A stretch of 64,000 bases of DNA from Gemella haemolysans (GTDB lineage Bacteria; Bacillota; Bacilli; Staphylococcales; Gemellaceae), in NCBI RefSeq assembly GCF_012273215.1, contig NZ_CP050965.1, positions 620,001 through 684,000 on the forward strand. Direction: 5' to 3'. Below the pieces are notes generated by a model. It saw only the letters and a program-made list of their open reading frames with translations. It did not search any database and was not told the origin of the DNA. The position numbers were made by a program, and so were the translations under genes. Shown here piece by piece: positions 1-9,241 of this stretch (position 1 is the stretch's first letter; the number at the start of each line of letters is the position of its first letter).

Positions 1-1774
1 CAACTTGTTTTTCACTAAAAACTTTATAATTAGTAATGGCTACTGTATTAACATCTTTAGCATCATTTTTACCTCTACTTATAACATCTTTATAATTTTT
101 TAGGACACTAGCATAAGCAGTTTCGTAGTTATCGGGTTTCTTACGTTGATTATTGTCTTTTTTCTCGTCTTTTTTATCATTGTTTTCGTTAGAAGAACTT
201 TCACCGAATTTCTTCACTGATTGCCAATTTTCATTATCAAATTTTATCACTTCGGCAATAGGGAAAGTATCATTAAATTCTTTCTTAGAGTTGTATTCTT
301 TATTATTTGTAATATCTTTGTATTTACTATCATCAGCATCTAGACCAGTGAAAGTAATGACGTTTGTTTTCTCCAGTTTATCTCCATCATTAGAGAATTT
401 TAGGAAATTGTATTCTCCAGTGTCTTTATCGAATTTTCTAATTCTTATAGTTTTATCTTTAAATACTGCTGAACCAGAATTGTTATTAGATCCATCAACA
501 CCAAGTTTATTAAGAATAGCACTATCGATAGTCTCAGGATTAAATAATCTTATAACTTTGTGTTTTTTATCAAATGTATAAATATCGAATGGGTTATTAG
601 GTTTATCATTTCTAGAAATGATAAGTTCTTTTCTGCCGTTACCATCGATATCGTAGAAAACATATTTAATATAATCATCATTTTTCTTCTCTTTAATAGC
701 AGCTTTTAATGCTTCAACATTTATTGAACTATCAGCATTGTCAGGATTGTTAATAGCATCCTTATATTTTTGAATAATTGTTCCATATATTTCAATCTCA
801 TTTACTACTTTTGGTTTAGAATGTTTAGAGTAATAATAATATCCACCACCAGCAAGTAATAATATACCTAGTAGAGAAGAAACAGTTGCGACTAATTTCC
901 CTTTTGATTTTTTCTTAGGTTGTTTAGGAGAATGGTTAAAATTCTTTGGATTCATTATTGGAGGAATTGGAGGTATATTATCTCTTTTTTGGTTATTTTT
1001 GTTTTGATAAGAACTTTGTTGATAATTTGCTGAATTCCCTTGAATTGAATTGTAATTTTGAGTATTACTTTGTTGGTTATTATTAGAACTTGTTTGATTT
1101 ACATTATAATTTTCAACGTTTTTTTGTTCATTTGAAGTAGGTCCTTGATTATAACTGCCATAAGAGCCCGTAGTGTTACTTTGTTGATAACTTTGACTAT
1201 TATAGTTAGCTTGTGTTTTATCTTGGTCAGAATATTTAAGGTTCTGGTTATTATTTACTTGATAATCTTGCTCATAGTTAGTTTGTACGCTAGTATTTTG
1301 CTGAGTATAATTGAAATTATCTTGTTGATAGTTTTGATTGTAGTTGTTTTGTGTATTATTTTGTCCAGAATAACCAAAATTTTGAGAATTATCTTGTTGA
1401 TAATTATTATAATATTGATTTGTATTTTGAGTATTATAGTTATATTCGTTTGAATATTGTTCTTGTCCAAAACTATTTTGAGAATTATATTGATTATAAT
1501 CTTGATTATAGTTGTTATAATCTTGATTATTGTACTGATTATTATAATAATTTTGGTTGTAGTTGTTATATTCTTGATTATAATTATTGTACTGTTGATT
1601 ATAATTTCCTAAATAAGGATCTTGTTCAAAGTATTGATTAGAATTTTGATTATAATATTGGTTATTATTTTGATAATATTCATTATAATTTTGTCCGCTA
1701 TTTTGATTATAATTTTCATAATTACCATTTTGATTATTATTGTTAGTTGGCGAATTATTATTATTTTTATTCAT
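1..1774 (-). CDS. Asn/Gln/Tyr-rich single-pass membrane protein, 3' end outside window
   Basis: The reading frame stays open from the ATG at 1774 to the window edge (about 591 codons). The first ~285 residues are almost entirely Asn, Gln, Tyr and Ser in short irregular repeats such as NYNQ and YQQ. A basic stretch (KKKSKGK) and one hydrophobic helix follow at about 290-310, then a hydrophilic domain with an Asp-rich motif near residue 373 (DIDGNGRKELI), of the kind seen in VCBS-like or EF-hand-like calcium loops. By the positive-inside rule the low-complexity part is cytosolic and the Asp-rich part outside. The ATG at 1774 is preferred over 1780 because AAGGAG lies 8 nt upstream. A broken paralogue lies at 6084-7557. 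Function unknown; secretion-system or surface-sensing roles are only guesses. Confidence 0.85.
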   Translation of the reverse strand, partial: MNKNNNNSPTNNNNQNGNYENYNQNSGQNYNEYYQNNNQYYNQNSNQYFEQDPYLGNYNQQYNNYNQEYNNYNQNYYNNQYNNQDYNNYNQDYNQYNSQNSFGQEQYSNEYNYNTQNTNQYYNNYQQDNSQNFGYSGQNNTQNNYNQNYQQDNFNYTQQNTSVQTNYEQDYQVNNNQNLKYSDQDKTQANYNSQSYQQSNTTGSYGSYNQGPTSNEQKNVENYNVNQTSSNNNQQSNTQNYNSIQGNSANYQQSSYQNKNNQKRDNIPPIPPIMNPKNFNHSPKQPKKKSKGKLVATVSSLLGILLLAGGGYYYYSKHSKPKVVNEIEIYGTIIQKYKDAINNPDNADSSINVEALKAAIKEKKNDDYIKYVFYDIDGNGRKELIISRNDKPNNPFDIYTFDKKHKVIRLFNPETIDSAILNKLGVDGSNNNSGSAVFKDKTIRIRKFDKDTGEYNFLKFSNDGDKLEKTNVITFTGLDADDSKYKDITNNKEYNSKKEFNDTFPIAEVIKFDNENWQSVKKFGESSSNENNDKKDEKKDNNQRKKPDNYETAYASVLKNYKDVISRGKNDAKDVNTVAITNYKVFSEKQV

Positions 1775-1911
1775 AAACATTTCTCCTTGTTATCTTATAA
1801 TTAATATTATAAAAAGTTATTTAAAGAAAATCAAGAAGTCGAAGGAAAATATAATCTAAAAATAACTGTAAAAATTATAAGTTGCACATTATGTTAGAGA
1901 AAAATAGAATG

Positions 1912-1951
1912 AAAAATAAGAAGTAACTAAAGTTTCAAGTTACTTCTTATT
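1912..1951 (-). terminator. intrinsic terminator after the APC permease
   Basis: On the minus strand, arms of 13 nt (AATAAGAAGTAAC and its complement) enclose a short loop and are followed by a T run. It lies 10 nt past the permease stop. Confidence 0.8.
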
Positions 1952-1960
1952 AAATAGATA

Positions 1961-3364
1961 TTATTTGTTATTTTTTCTTGCTAAGTAAGGCATGATTAAT
2001 CCTAATGAAAGTAGAACGATTGGAGTTACAATATTCATAACTGTTTGGAAAGAACTTTCTGGAGTGTACATACCAGAAATACAAGCAAAGGCTGTTAAGA
2101 AGAAACACCAAGCACCTAGTCCCATACCTACAAATTTATTTTTAACAAATTTGTATTCAGATTGGAATTTTTCAGCTGATTTTTTTAAGAAGATATATGC
2201 AGCAAATACCCATAGGTAACGTAATGGCATAGTAACAGCATTAAGTTTAACTAACCATCTGAATAAATCATTAACTTCTTTAATTCCGAACATAGGGATA
2301 ATTAGTAGGATTGAAACAATTACTCCTACAAGTTTTAATCCATTTACATACACATCATTTTCATTTTTAACTAATAATTTTTTAGGAATGTATTTTTCAT
2401 CAGAACTACTTAATAACATACGAAGTGGAGCATCGATTGAGATAATAACAACAGAAACTTGTCCGATTAAATCAACGATCGCATAGATAACTAAGAATAA
2501 GTTACCAACACCGTAGTAGTTACCTAGAGTTTGGAACGCGTAGTAAGTTCCGTTAGTTAATAAATCTTTAGGAATGTTATTTGTATCGAACATTAACGCA
2601 AGGGCGAATGTTCCTAAAATAGCTGTTGTACAAACCATAACAACTAAGGCGATCATTCCACGTGGGAAGTCTTTAGATGGATTTTTCATTTTATTTACAT
2701 AAGGAGAAATCTTCTCACAACCACCGACCGCAAAGACTAATATGGCAATCGAAGTTATGTATTTAATATCAAATGTTGGCATGAATGTATCTAATGACCA
2801 ATCGATATTAAATGTTTTTGCTCCAGTAATAGATGGTGCTGTGATAGCCATAACAACGAATAATAATGACATAATAAACATTGATGATCCAGCTAACATA
2901 GCCATTTTTTTAATTAAGTTAACTCCACGAGCTGCTAAGAATAAAGCTACTAAGAAAATTACCAGTGAAATAATTTGTAAATATGTGATATTCATTTTAC
3001 TAATACGATTATCACGGAATACTGTCCAGCTAAACGCTGCGATAATACGAGATGGTTTTTGTGAAATATAAGGCATGTGTACGACCCACATTGTCCATCC
3101 AGTATAGTAAGCAAGTAATTTACCATGTGTAGAACTTATCCAAGAACTAACACCTCCACCTGCATCTTTGAAAGTAGAACCTAGCTCACCAACTATTAAT
3201 GAATACGGAATAAAGTATATAACAAAAATTAAAATCCAAGAAACTATAGATTTTAAACCGCCGAACTCAGAGTATCCATTAACAACATTCCCGAACGCCC
3301 AAACCGTAGAGAATGCCATGAAGGCTAGAGTGTACCAAAAAATCTTTTTTGCGTCCTTCTCCAT
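1961..3364 (-). CDS. APC-family amino acid permease
   Basis: A 467-residue protein with about twelve hydrophobic segments and the organisation of the amino acid-polyamine-organocation superfamily. The first helix carries the unwound Gly-rich stretch (FGNVVNGYSEFGG), and the pair VGELGSTFKDAGGG is typical of helix 2 and the following loop in the glutamate/GABA-antiporter-like branch. It should move an amino acid across the cell membrane; the substrate cannot be read from sequence. AGGAGG lies 7 nt before the ATG, a strong site. It is divergent from the two-component system at 3741 and shares a 376-bp control region with it, so regulation of this transporter by that system is a reasonable inference. 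Confidence 0.85.
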   Translation of the reverse strand: MEKDAKKIFWYTLAFMAFSTVWAFGNVVNGYSEFGGLKSIVSWILIFVIYFIPYSLIVGELGSTFKDAGGGVSSWISSTHGKLLAYYTGWTMWVVHMPYISQKPSRIIAAFSWTVFRDNRISKMNITYLQIISLVIFLVALFLAARGVNLIKKMAMLAGSSMFIMSLLFVVMAITAPSITGAKTFNIDWSLDTFMPTFDIKYITSIAILVFAVGGCEKISPYVNKMKNPSKDFPRGMIALVVMVCTTAILGTFALALMFDTNNIPKDLLTNGTYYAFQTLGNYYGVGNLFLVIYAIVDLIGQVSVVIISIDAPLRMLLSSSDEKYIPKKLLVKNENDVYVNGLKLVGVIVSILLIIPMFGIKEVNDLFRWLVKLNAVTMPLRYLWVFAAYIFLKKSAEKFQSEYKFVKNKFVGMGLGAWCFFLTAFACISGMYTPESSFQTVMNIVTPIVLLSLGLIMPYLARKNNK

Positions 3365-3430
3365 TAAGAACCTCCTAATAATATAATTTTTCTAATTACT
3401 GCAAAATTCGCATTACTAAAATACTAGCAT

Positions 3431-3459
3431 AGTATACATAATTATTCAAGTAAAAACAA
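3431..3459 (-). promoter_or_regulatory. probable promoter of the APC permease
   Basis: On the minus strand TTGTTT (3454-3459) and TATACT (3431-3436) are separated by 17 bp and lie about 67-95 bp upstream of the permease start. Confidence 0.5.
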
Positions 3460-3667
3460 AATAAATTAAACTAAAATTTTTTTATTTGAAAATATAATAC
3501 TGTTTTATAGAAAATATATAAAATCAAAGTGTTTGATAATTTCTCAAATAATTCTTTAAAAAAAATAAGATGAGAACGATTTGAAATGTAAATTTACAAT
3601 ATAAAAATATATTCGTATAATTTTGATATTCTAAAGTATATCTAAAGTTTACAAAACTTAACATTGC

Positions 3668-3696
3668 TTGAATTGATAATTATTTTGGTTTATAAT
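3668..3696 (+). promoter_or_regulatory. probable promoter of the two-component operon
   Basis: TTGAAT (3668-3673) and TATAAT (3691-3696) are spaced by 17 bp, about 45 bp before the kinase start. The rest of the 3365-3740 gap is AT-rich; I see no gene in it. Confidence 0.6.
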
Positions 3697-3740
3697 TAAC
3701 AGTGATAGAGAAGTTATAAAAAATAAGGAGTGATAAAAAC

Positions 3741-5339
3741 TTGAAAAAAAAACACCGAACTTTAACCAGGTTAATGTTGATAATGACAGGTCTGGTAGTA
3801 GTTTCATTATTAGTAACTTCTTTTTTTATGACAGAATATATAAAAAAACGTGAAGATGAAATTATCCGTCAAAAAATATATGCAACTGCTAAAGTAGTAG
3901 CTAGTGACACTCGTGTAAAAGACGATATTAAACATCATAGGAAAACATTAGCAATTCAAAGATTTGCAAATAGGGTAATGGAAGAAACAGGAACGGACTT
4001 CGTAGTTATCACGGATGAAACTTTTACAAGATACAGTCACCCAATAGAGGACTTTGTTGGAAAAAAATTTTCCAATATAGAAGATATTAGTTCGACATTT
4101 TATTCTGGAGATCACTATAGTAAGCAAAGTGGTGTTCTAGGAGACGGGCTTAGATTTTTTACAACGATTAAGGATGAAGAAGGTAAAAATATTGGTGTTG
4201 TGTGTGTAGGATATACTAAAGAAACTGTAAAAAAACAAATACTACATTCACAAGAAAAAATATTATTTGGGTTATTGATAGGTATAGGAGTTGCAATTAC
4301 GTTAGCAATAGTGTATAATAAACGACTTAAACGTATATTATTAAATTATGAACCAGAAGAAATTGCATACAACTACATAGAGAAAAATCTTATATCCGAT
4401 CATGTTTCAGAGGGAATTATAGCGATAAATATTGATAAGAAAGTTATCGTTAAGAACAGCAGTGCTAACCAAATTTTAGACAAGGCTGGCTATTCTAAAG
4501 TTAAGAAAGGAGAGCAAATTCCTGATGAAATGTACGAAATCTTCTTTAAATCAATCATTGAAGAAAATATAATAAGTCGAGACGAATTAGTTTTATTAAA
4601 TCATATAGAAGTATTAGTTAATAGAAATGCTATATATCAAAATGATAAATTATATGGTGCAGTTGTTACACTTCGAGATCAAAGTGAAATGAAAAAATTA
4701 ATCACAGAATTAAGTGGAACAGAAAAATATAACGATAGTCTCAGAGAACAAAGTCACCACTTCATGAATAAACTTCATGTACTACATGGATTAATAGAGA
4801 TGAAGTCATATGATGAAGTAGAAAAATTTATAACTTATCTAAAAGATGACTACCATGAAAAAATAGGTCATATATCAGAAAATATTAAAGTACCGGCTAT
4901 AGCAGGGTTTTTACTTGCGAAAGTCAGAGAAGCTAAGCAAAAAAATATATCATTATTAATAGATCCTGATTCGATGATTTTAAATAAGAAAGGTCTAGAT
5001 GAACTATTTAATGAACTGCTAATCATACTTGGTGTATTAATCGACAATTCGATGGAGTCTATTGGAAATAAAGAAGGCGGTAAGATTGCTGTTTACTTAT
5101 ACTTAAATACAGAGGAAAATATATTACTATGTAAAGTGTATGATAATGGTTCCGGAATTAGTAAGGATATACTGGAGAATGTATTTGAAAGAGGATATTC
5201 AACTAAAGGGGAAAATAGAGGATATGGTCTAAATGCTGTAGAAACTATTGTGAAAAAATATAACGGTTTAATAGACGTGGAAAGTGAAGTAGGAAAGACT
5301 ACATTTACAATAGAAATACCAATTGAGGAGGAGCAATAA
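3741..5339 (+). CDS. sensor histidine kinase, DcuS/CitA family
   Basis: A 532-residue membrane kinase. A hydrophobic helix at about 12-30 and another at about 172-192 bracket an extracellular region with the CitA/DcuS-type PDC sensor pattern (ATAKVVASD, TDFVVITDE, GVVCVGYT). A cytosolic PAS-like region and a Spo0B-type dimerisation region follow; the phosphorylated His is probably H339 in QSHHFMNKLHVLHGL. The usual acidic residue after that His is replaced by His. The ATPase domain shows the N box (DNSMES), DNGSGI and GYGLN. This family senses C4-dicarboxylates, citrate or related ligands, but the ligand here is unknown. It starts at TTG (3741) with AAGGAG 11 nt upstream and is translationally linked to the response regulator. 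Confidence 0.88.
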   Translation: MKKKHRTLTRLMLIMTGLVVVSLLVTSFFMTEYIKKREDEIIRQKIYATAKVVASDTRVKDDIKHHRKTLAIQRFANRVMEETGTDFVVITDETFTRYSHPIEDFVGKKFSNIEDISSTFYSGDHYSKQSGVLGDGLRFFTTIKDEEGKNIGVVCVGYTKETVKKQILHSQEKILFGLLIGIGVAITLAIVYNKRLKRILLNYEPEEIAYNYIEKNLISDHVSEGIIAINIDKKVIVKNSSANQILDKAGYSKVKKGEQIPDEMYEIFFKSIIEENIISRDELVLLNHIEVLVNRNAIYQNDKLYGAVVTLRDQSEMKKLITELSGTEKYNDSLREQSHHFMNKLHVLHGLIEMKSYDEVEKFITYLKDDYHEKIGHISENIKVPAIAGFLLAKVREAKQKNISLLIDPDSMILNKKGLDELFNELLIILGVLIDNSMESIGNKEGGKIAVYLYLNTEENILLCKVYDNGSGISKDILENVFERGYSTKGENRGYGLNAVETIVKKYNGLIDVESEVGKTTFTIEIPIEEEQ

Positions 5340-6020
5340 TTGAAAGTACTAATAATAGAAGATGATCCAATGGTAGCGATGATACATAAAGAATATTTTA
5401 AAAGAAAAGAATTTTCGAATGACCTTAATCATGTATCATCACTTGAAGAAGCAAGAAATTATTTAGCAACTAATGATGTTGATTTAATAATTTTAGATAA
5501 TTATTTAACAGATGGACAAGGAGTAGAATATTTACCAGAATTAAAAGGTTATCCAATAATTATGATAACAGCTGCGAATGATATTCAAACAGTGGAAGCT
5601 GCATTAACGAATGGAGTAGTGGATTATTTAGTTAAACCATTTACATATGAAAGATTCTCTCAAGCAGTAGATAAAGTACAGGACTATGTATCTTTATTAT
5701 CAAAAGAAAAAATTAATCAAGATTTAATTGATGACTACTTGAATTCTGGAAGAGTAGAGGAAGAGGAAGACAGCTTACCTAAAGGTTTATCTCGAATAAC
5801 TCTGAGAAAAGTGCTAGAAAATATTCAAGAACACGAAGCAGGATTCACTACGCAACAAGTAGCGGATGAATTAGATATTTCAAGAATAACAATTAGAAAA
5901 TATTTAAATTACTTAGTTAATATAAGCGTACTAAGTGAAGATGCAGAATACTACACATCAGGAAGACCAGTGTCGGTATTCACAATTGAAAATCAAAATA
6001 AATTAGAAAAATTGTTATAA
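5340..6020 (+). CDS. response regulator, CitB/DcuR family
   Basis: A 226-residue protein. The receiver domain occupies about 1-120, with the acidic pair ED at 7-8, the phosphoacceptor D53 (LIILDNYL), a Thr in the MITAAND motif and Lys in the VKPF loop. The C-terminal third carries a winged-helix-like DNA-binding segment (TTQQVADELDISRITIRKYL), typical of CitB/DcuR regulators. The start is TTG at 5340, directly after the kinase stop, with GGAGG 8 nt upstream inside the kinase gene, so the two are co-translated. A likely target is the divergent permease gene; this is inference from position only. Confidence 0.88.
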   Translation: MKVLIIEDDPMVAMIHKEYFKRKEFSNDLNHVSSLEEARNYLATNDVDLIILDNYLTDGQGVEYLPELKGYPIIMITAANDIQTVEAALTNGVVDYLVKPFTYERFSQAVDKVQDYVSLLSKEKINQDLIDDYLNSGRVEEEEDSLPKGLSRITLRKVLENIQEHEAGFTTQQVADELDISRITIRKYLNYLVNISVLSEDAEYYTSGRPVSVFTIENQNKLEKLL

Positions 6021-6033
6021 GAATATAAAGAAG

Positions 6034-6060
6034 GAGCGACTCGAATGAGTCGCTCTTTTA
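6034..6060 (+). terminator. intrinsic terminator of the two-component operon
   Basis: A perfect 9-bp stem (GAGCGACTC with its complement) around a GAAT loop is followed by a T-rich tail, 14 nt past the regulator stop. Confidence 0.88.
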
Positions 6061-6083
6061 TGTTTTCTTAGATAAATAATATG

Positions 6084-7557
6084 TTAATCTTTGATTCTAT
6101 ATTTATTTTCTCGATAACTTTTAGTTTTTTTATATTGCTCAATCATACTATTTATTCTATCTAAATCTTTTTGTGTAATTTTTTCTTTAATTTCTTTATA
6201 TGTTGCTTTCTTCACTGTTTTAAAATCACGTTGTCCAACGGGTTTATTATAGTCTAGTGTTTGTATTTCTATACCGTCATTAGTTTTGATAACCTGTACT
6301 GTACTTCCACCCGTTCCCATACTTGATGATAATTTTCCATTATTTTCTGACATTATAAAAGGTGATTCATAGTTAATAATAATCTCATCAAAGTTAGTTG
6401 AATTCGCTAGAAGAGCTCGTCCAATTAAAGTAAGTTGAGAATTCGTGTATTCTACTTTAAAAGTGTCTATGTTATCTTCTGAAGAATTACTTCTATTTTC
6501 ATTGTAAGTATAAACTGATTTAAAATCAGATTTTGTGAAGTCTAGTTTATTACTTGATTTTTTGTTGTTTTTTTAGAAGTCTTCTAGACTACTGAATTGA
6601 TTATTTGATATTGTATCAAGATATTTTCCATCTTTTTTTTCTTTTTCAGATATTGTAATATCATGTATTTTATCGTATTTATCTTTTTTGTCATTTAGTT
6701 TGTAGACGACATATCTGTCATAGTTTATTTCTTTTGTGTGAATCCATATAGTTCTATCTTTATAGAAATTCGCACGAGGAATATCATTTCTAGACTCAGC
6801 TTGATATAGTACTATAATTTTGTTTGAATTATATGAATAAACAGCAAATGGGATGTTAGGTTTATCTTTTTCAGCAATAACTAATTCATTTTTACCATCT
6901 TCATCTACATCATAATAACTATAAGTTATAAAATTTTTCTCTTTACCATGTTCATCATAATTTTTAATAGCGAACTTATTAACTTCAGAATTTTCTCCTA
7001 ATTCATTATTATCCATAGATTTTTTGTATTTCTCTAGTATAGGAGCGTAAATTTCCTCATCATTTTTACTAATAGAAAAAATACTAGAGATAGATTTATT
7101 AGTAGTTTTTGAATAGTAGTATAAACCACCACTACCAATTAATACAAGTCCAAGTATAGTTGATATGATTGGAACAAACTTTGAACGTTTTTTTTTGGTT
7201 AGGATTAAAGTTATTATTAAGATTTCGAGGAGCGTTCATAAAATTAGGGTTTTGTTGATTATTATAGTTTTGATATTGTTGATTAAATCCCTATTGATTA
7301 TTATTGTAGTTTTGATATTGTTGATTAAATCCCTGTTGATTATTATCGAAGTTTTGATATTGTTGATTAAATCCCTGTTGATTATTATTGTAGTTTTGAT
7401 ATTGTTGATTGTATCCTTCTTGATGACCATGGTTATTATAATTTTCGTATTGGTTATTATAGTTAGTTTGTCCGTTGTATTCATTTTGATTATAATTACC
7501 ATAATTCTGGTTAAGGTAGTTATTATTATTTGACTTCGAATTATTATTATTATTCAT
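6084..7557 (-). pseudogene. broken paralogue of the Asn/Gln/Tyr-rich membrane protein
   Basis: The architecture matches the gene at 1-1774: an N-terminal Asn/Gln/Tyr/Gly tail with about four copies of a QQYQNYNNNQQGFN-like unit, a basic patch, one transmembrane helix (VPIISTILGLVLIG), and an Asp-rich motif (DVDEDGKNELVI). Three lesions are visible. CAG has become TAG at 7291-7293, since the other repeat units have CAG there. The frame slips at an A10 run near 7187-7196, before the basic patch. TAA at 6573-6575 interrupts the C-terminal domain, although the same frame stays open to 6084. The fragments at 7291-7557, 6573-7016 and 6084-6353 are therefore pieces of one gene. Expression as a full protein seems impossible without two stop-codon bypasses and a frameshift. 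Confidence 0.85.
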
Positions 7558-7570
7558 AACACCTCTCTTT

Positions 7571-7584
7571 TTAAAGCGCTTTCA
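7571..7584. promoter_or_regulatory. cre-like CcpA site
   Basis: The 14-mer TTAAAGCGCTTTCA fits the catabolite-responsive element consensus with one mismatch. It lies 14 bp before the start of the broken paralogue, downstream of any plausible promoter, where it would act as a roadblock or repressor site. Confidence 0.5.
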
Positions 7585-7626
7585 CTACTATTATAAAATA
7601 AATTTAACATATTTCATAGTAATATT

Positions 7627-7671
7627 AAAAAAAACTCCTAATTTCATATAAATTCTATACGAAATTAAGAG
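7627..7671 (-). terminator. intrinsic terminator of prmA
   Basis: On the minus strand CTCTTAATTTC pairs with GAAATTAGGAG across a 15-nt loop, followed by eight T. It sits just past the prmA stop. Confidence 0.85.
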
Positions 7672-7681
7672 TCGATGTGTT

Positions 7682-8617
7682 TTATTTAGTTACTACGAAA
7701 GAATACCATCCGTTATCAGAAGTTTCTTCAACAAGTTTGAAGCCACGTTCTAACATTCTTTCAAGAAGTTCATCTTTCTTCTCTTCGATAATACCAGAAG
7801 TGATGTAGTAACCACCATCTTCTAATAAGTTATACGCATCATCAATCATAAGCTCGATGATATGAGTAAGAATATTTGCTACAATGATGTTGTACTTTTT
7901 AGTTTCTTTTGTAAGAAGACTAGCTTGTTCAACTTCAATTCTTTTCTCAAGTTTATTTAAAGCAAAGTTCTCATAAGAAACATCAACAGCAAGCTTATCT
8001 AAATCAACTGCTTTAATATTTCCATCAGTTAAATAACTAGCTGCGATACTTAAAATACCACTACCACAACCAACATCGATAACATTATCATTTCTTTGAA
8101 CATATTTCTCAAGGTTTTTAATGCATAGAGAAGTAGTCTCATGACCACCAGTACCAAATGCCATACCTGGATCAATATTTATAATATATTTATCTTCAGT
8201 GTTTTCATATTCACGCCAAGTAGGTACAATAACGAATTTTTCCCCGATATTAAGAATATCGAAATAATCTTTCCAAGAATTTTCCCAGTCGCTATCTTGA
8301 ATAATAGTAGTTTCAATCTTGAAGAAATCTCCAATGTTAATATTTTCACCTAAAGCAAGAAGCTCAGCTTCGAAACGTTTGAAAGTTTCTTCATCAAAAT
8401 TAAGCTCGTTAATGTATCCTTTAACAACAACTCCAACTTCAGGATAATCAGTAGGACTAAGTTCAACAATAGTACCGAAATCATCGTGTAAGTTTTCCTC
8501 AAGAGTCGTAGGATCCTCAATAGCAACCCCAGTTGAGCCATAATCTAAAAGAATAGACTCAACTATTTCACTTGCTTCATTAGTAGTATGAATTGTAATT
8601 TCAACCCAATTTTCCAT
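7682..8617 (-). CDS. prmA: ribosomal protein L11 methyltransferase
   Basis: A 311-residue protein. The N-terminal substrate-recognition domain starts MENWVEITIHT. The AdoMet-dependent methyltransferase domain begins around residue 130 with DPGMAFGTGGHETT and motif I (VIDVGCGSGILS), both diagnostic of PrmA, and ends with NGWYSFVVTK. It trimethylates lysines and the N-terminus of ribosomal protein L11 in the cytosol. The open frame extends upstream to 8692, but the ATG at 8617 has GAGGT at the right distance and matches family N-termini. It appears to be transcribed alone. Confidence 0.95.
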   Translation of the reverse strand: MENWVEITIHTTNEASEIVESILLDYGSTGVAIEDPTTLEENLHDDFGTIVELSPTDYPEVGVVVKGYINELNFDEETFKRFEAELLALGENINIGDFFKIETTIIQDSDWENSWKDYFDILNIGEKFVIVPTWREYENTEDKYIINIDPGMAFGTGGHETTSLCIKNLEKYVQRNDNVIDVGCGSGILSIAASYLTDGNIKAVDLDKLAVDVSYENFALNKLEKRIEVEQASLLTKETKKYNIIVANILTHIIELMIDDAYNLLEDGGYYITSGIIEEKKDELLERMLERGFKLVEETSDNGWYSFVVTK

Positions 8618-8716
8618 CTTATACCTCACAAATATTTTAAATTTTTTCATTATATTTTTGATCGAAAAGACCAAAATAAGTGACTGCCCCAAAAGTCCTA
8701 AAATTTAACAAAGTTC

Positions 8717-8975
8717 ATATGATAACTCATAGACGCAGCAGTAGACACAATCCAATCAGTTTCGTCTTATGACTCACTTCTTGGTGTGTCCTTGCATACG
8801 TTATACGTAAGAATTTTAACGTGCCTTTGGCACTAAAAATTCTTACGTACAACGCAAGTGGTTTATTGATATCTAAATTCGCTTTATAAAAGTTTTTTAG
8901 ATATCTAATAAACCACAACGAGAAGTGACTAGATAAAATCGATTTCTCCGAAATCACGATTTTTGAGACACTCCC
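8717..8975. repeat. modular palindromic repeat, copy A with extra hairpin module
   Basis: The left end (8717-8738, ATATGATAACTCATAGACGC) and the right part (8859-8975) match copy B at 46206-46344 almost base for base. Between them copy A carries an insertion at about 8739-8858. That insertion contains a long hairpin in which CGTAAGAATTTT and its complement bracket GTGCCTTTGGCAC. Two shared internal palindromes are built on GATATCTA and on ATCGATTTC/GAAATCACGAT. The module order recalls BOX-type repeats of streptococci. It lies between prmA and the hydrolase pseudogene, with no gene in 8618-9241. Confidence 0.75.
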
Positions 8976-9046
8976 ATTTAACATACCTACAACATATTAT
9001 ACTATTTTCAATATTTAAGCAAATAAAAAGGATGCGGTAGTCGTTT

Positions 9047-9078
9047 ATATTTCGAGTGTAGAATACACGAAGAAATAT
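9047..9078. repeat. inverted repeat in the gap before the hydrolase pseudogene
   Basis: ATATTTCGAGTGTA and TACACGAAGAAATAT form an imperfect stem around GAA. No T run follows, so its role is unclear. Confidence 0.45.
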
Positions 9079-9183
9079 TTATCTGGTAAAATATTTAAAA
9101 TATGTCAAGAGCATTAGTGTGAGCAACCTTTTATTATTTGACACATATGTATTACAACCTAAAAATATATCGAGATAGGTTGG

Positions 9184-9212
9184 TTGACAGTTTATGTAAA
9201 TGTTGCTACAAT
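9184..9212 (+). promoter_or_regulatory. promoter of the hydrolase pseudogene
   Basis: TTGACA (9184-9189) and TACAAT (9207-9212) are spaced by 17 bp and lie 30 bp before the start codon. Confidence 0.65.
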
Positions 9213-9241
9213 AAAAAAAATAGAATTCAAAGGAGAAAAAA

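Noticed and set aside
1145-1804. Several plus-strand frames rich in Ile, Leu and Val opposite the Asn/Gln/Tyr repeats
   Set aside because: They are the antisense of AAT/CAA/TAT codons in the real minus-strand gene and lack start signals.
7165-7533. Plus-strand 122-codon hydrophobic frame
   Set aside because: Antisense shadow of the repeat region of the broken paralogue.
8727-8984. 85-codon minus-strand frame inside repeat copy A
   Set aside because: Falls wholly within the palindromic repeat and has no ribosome-binding site.
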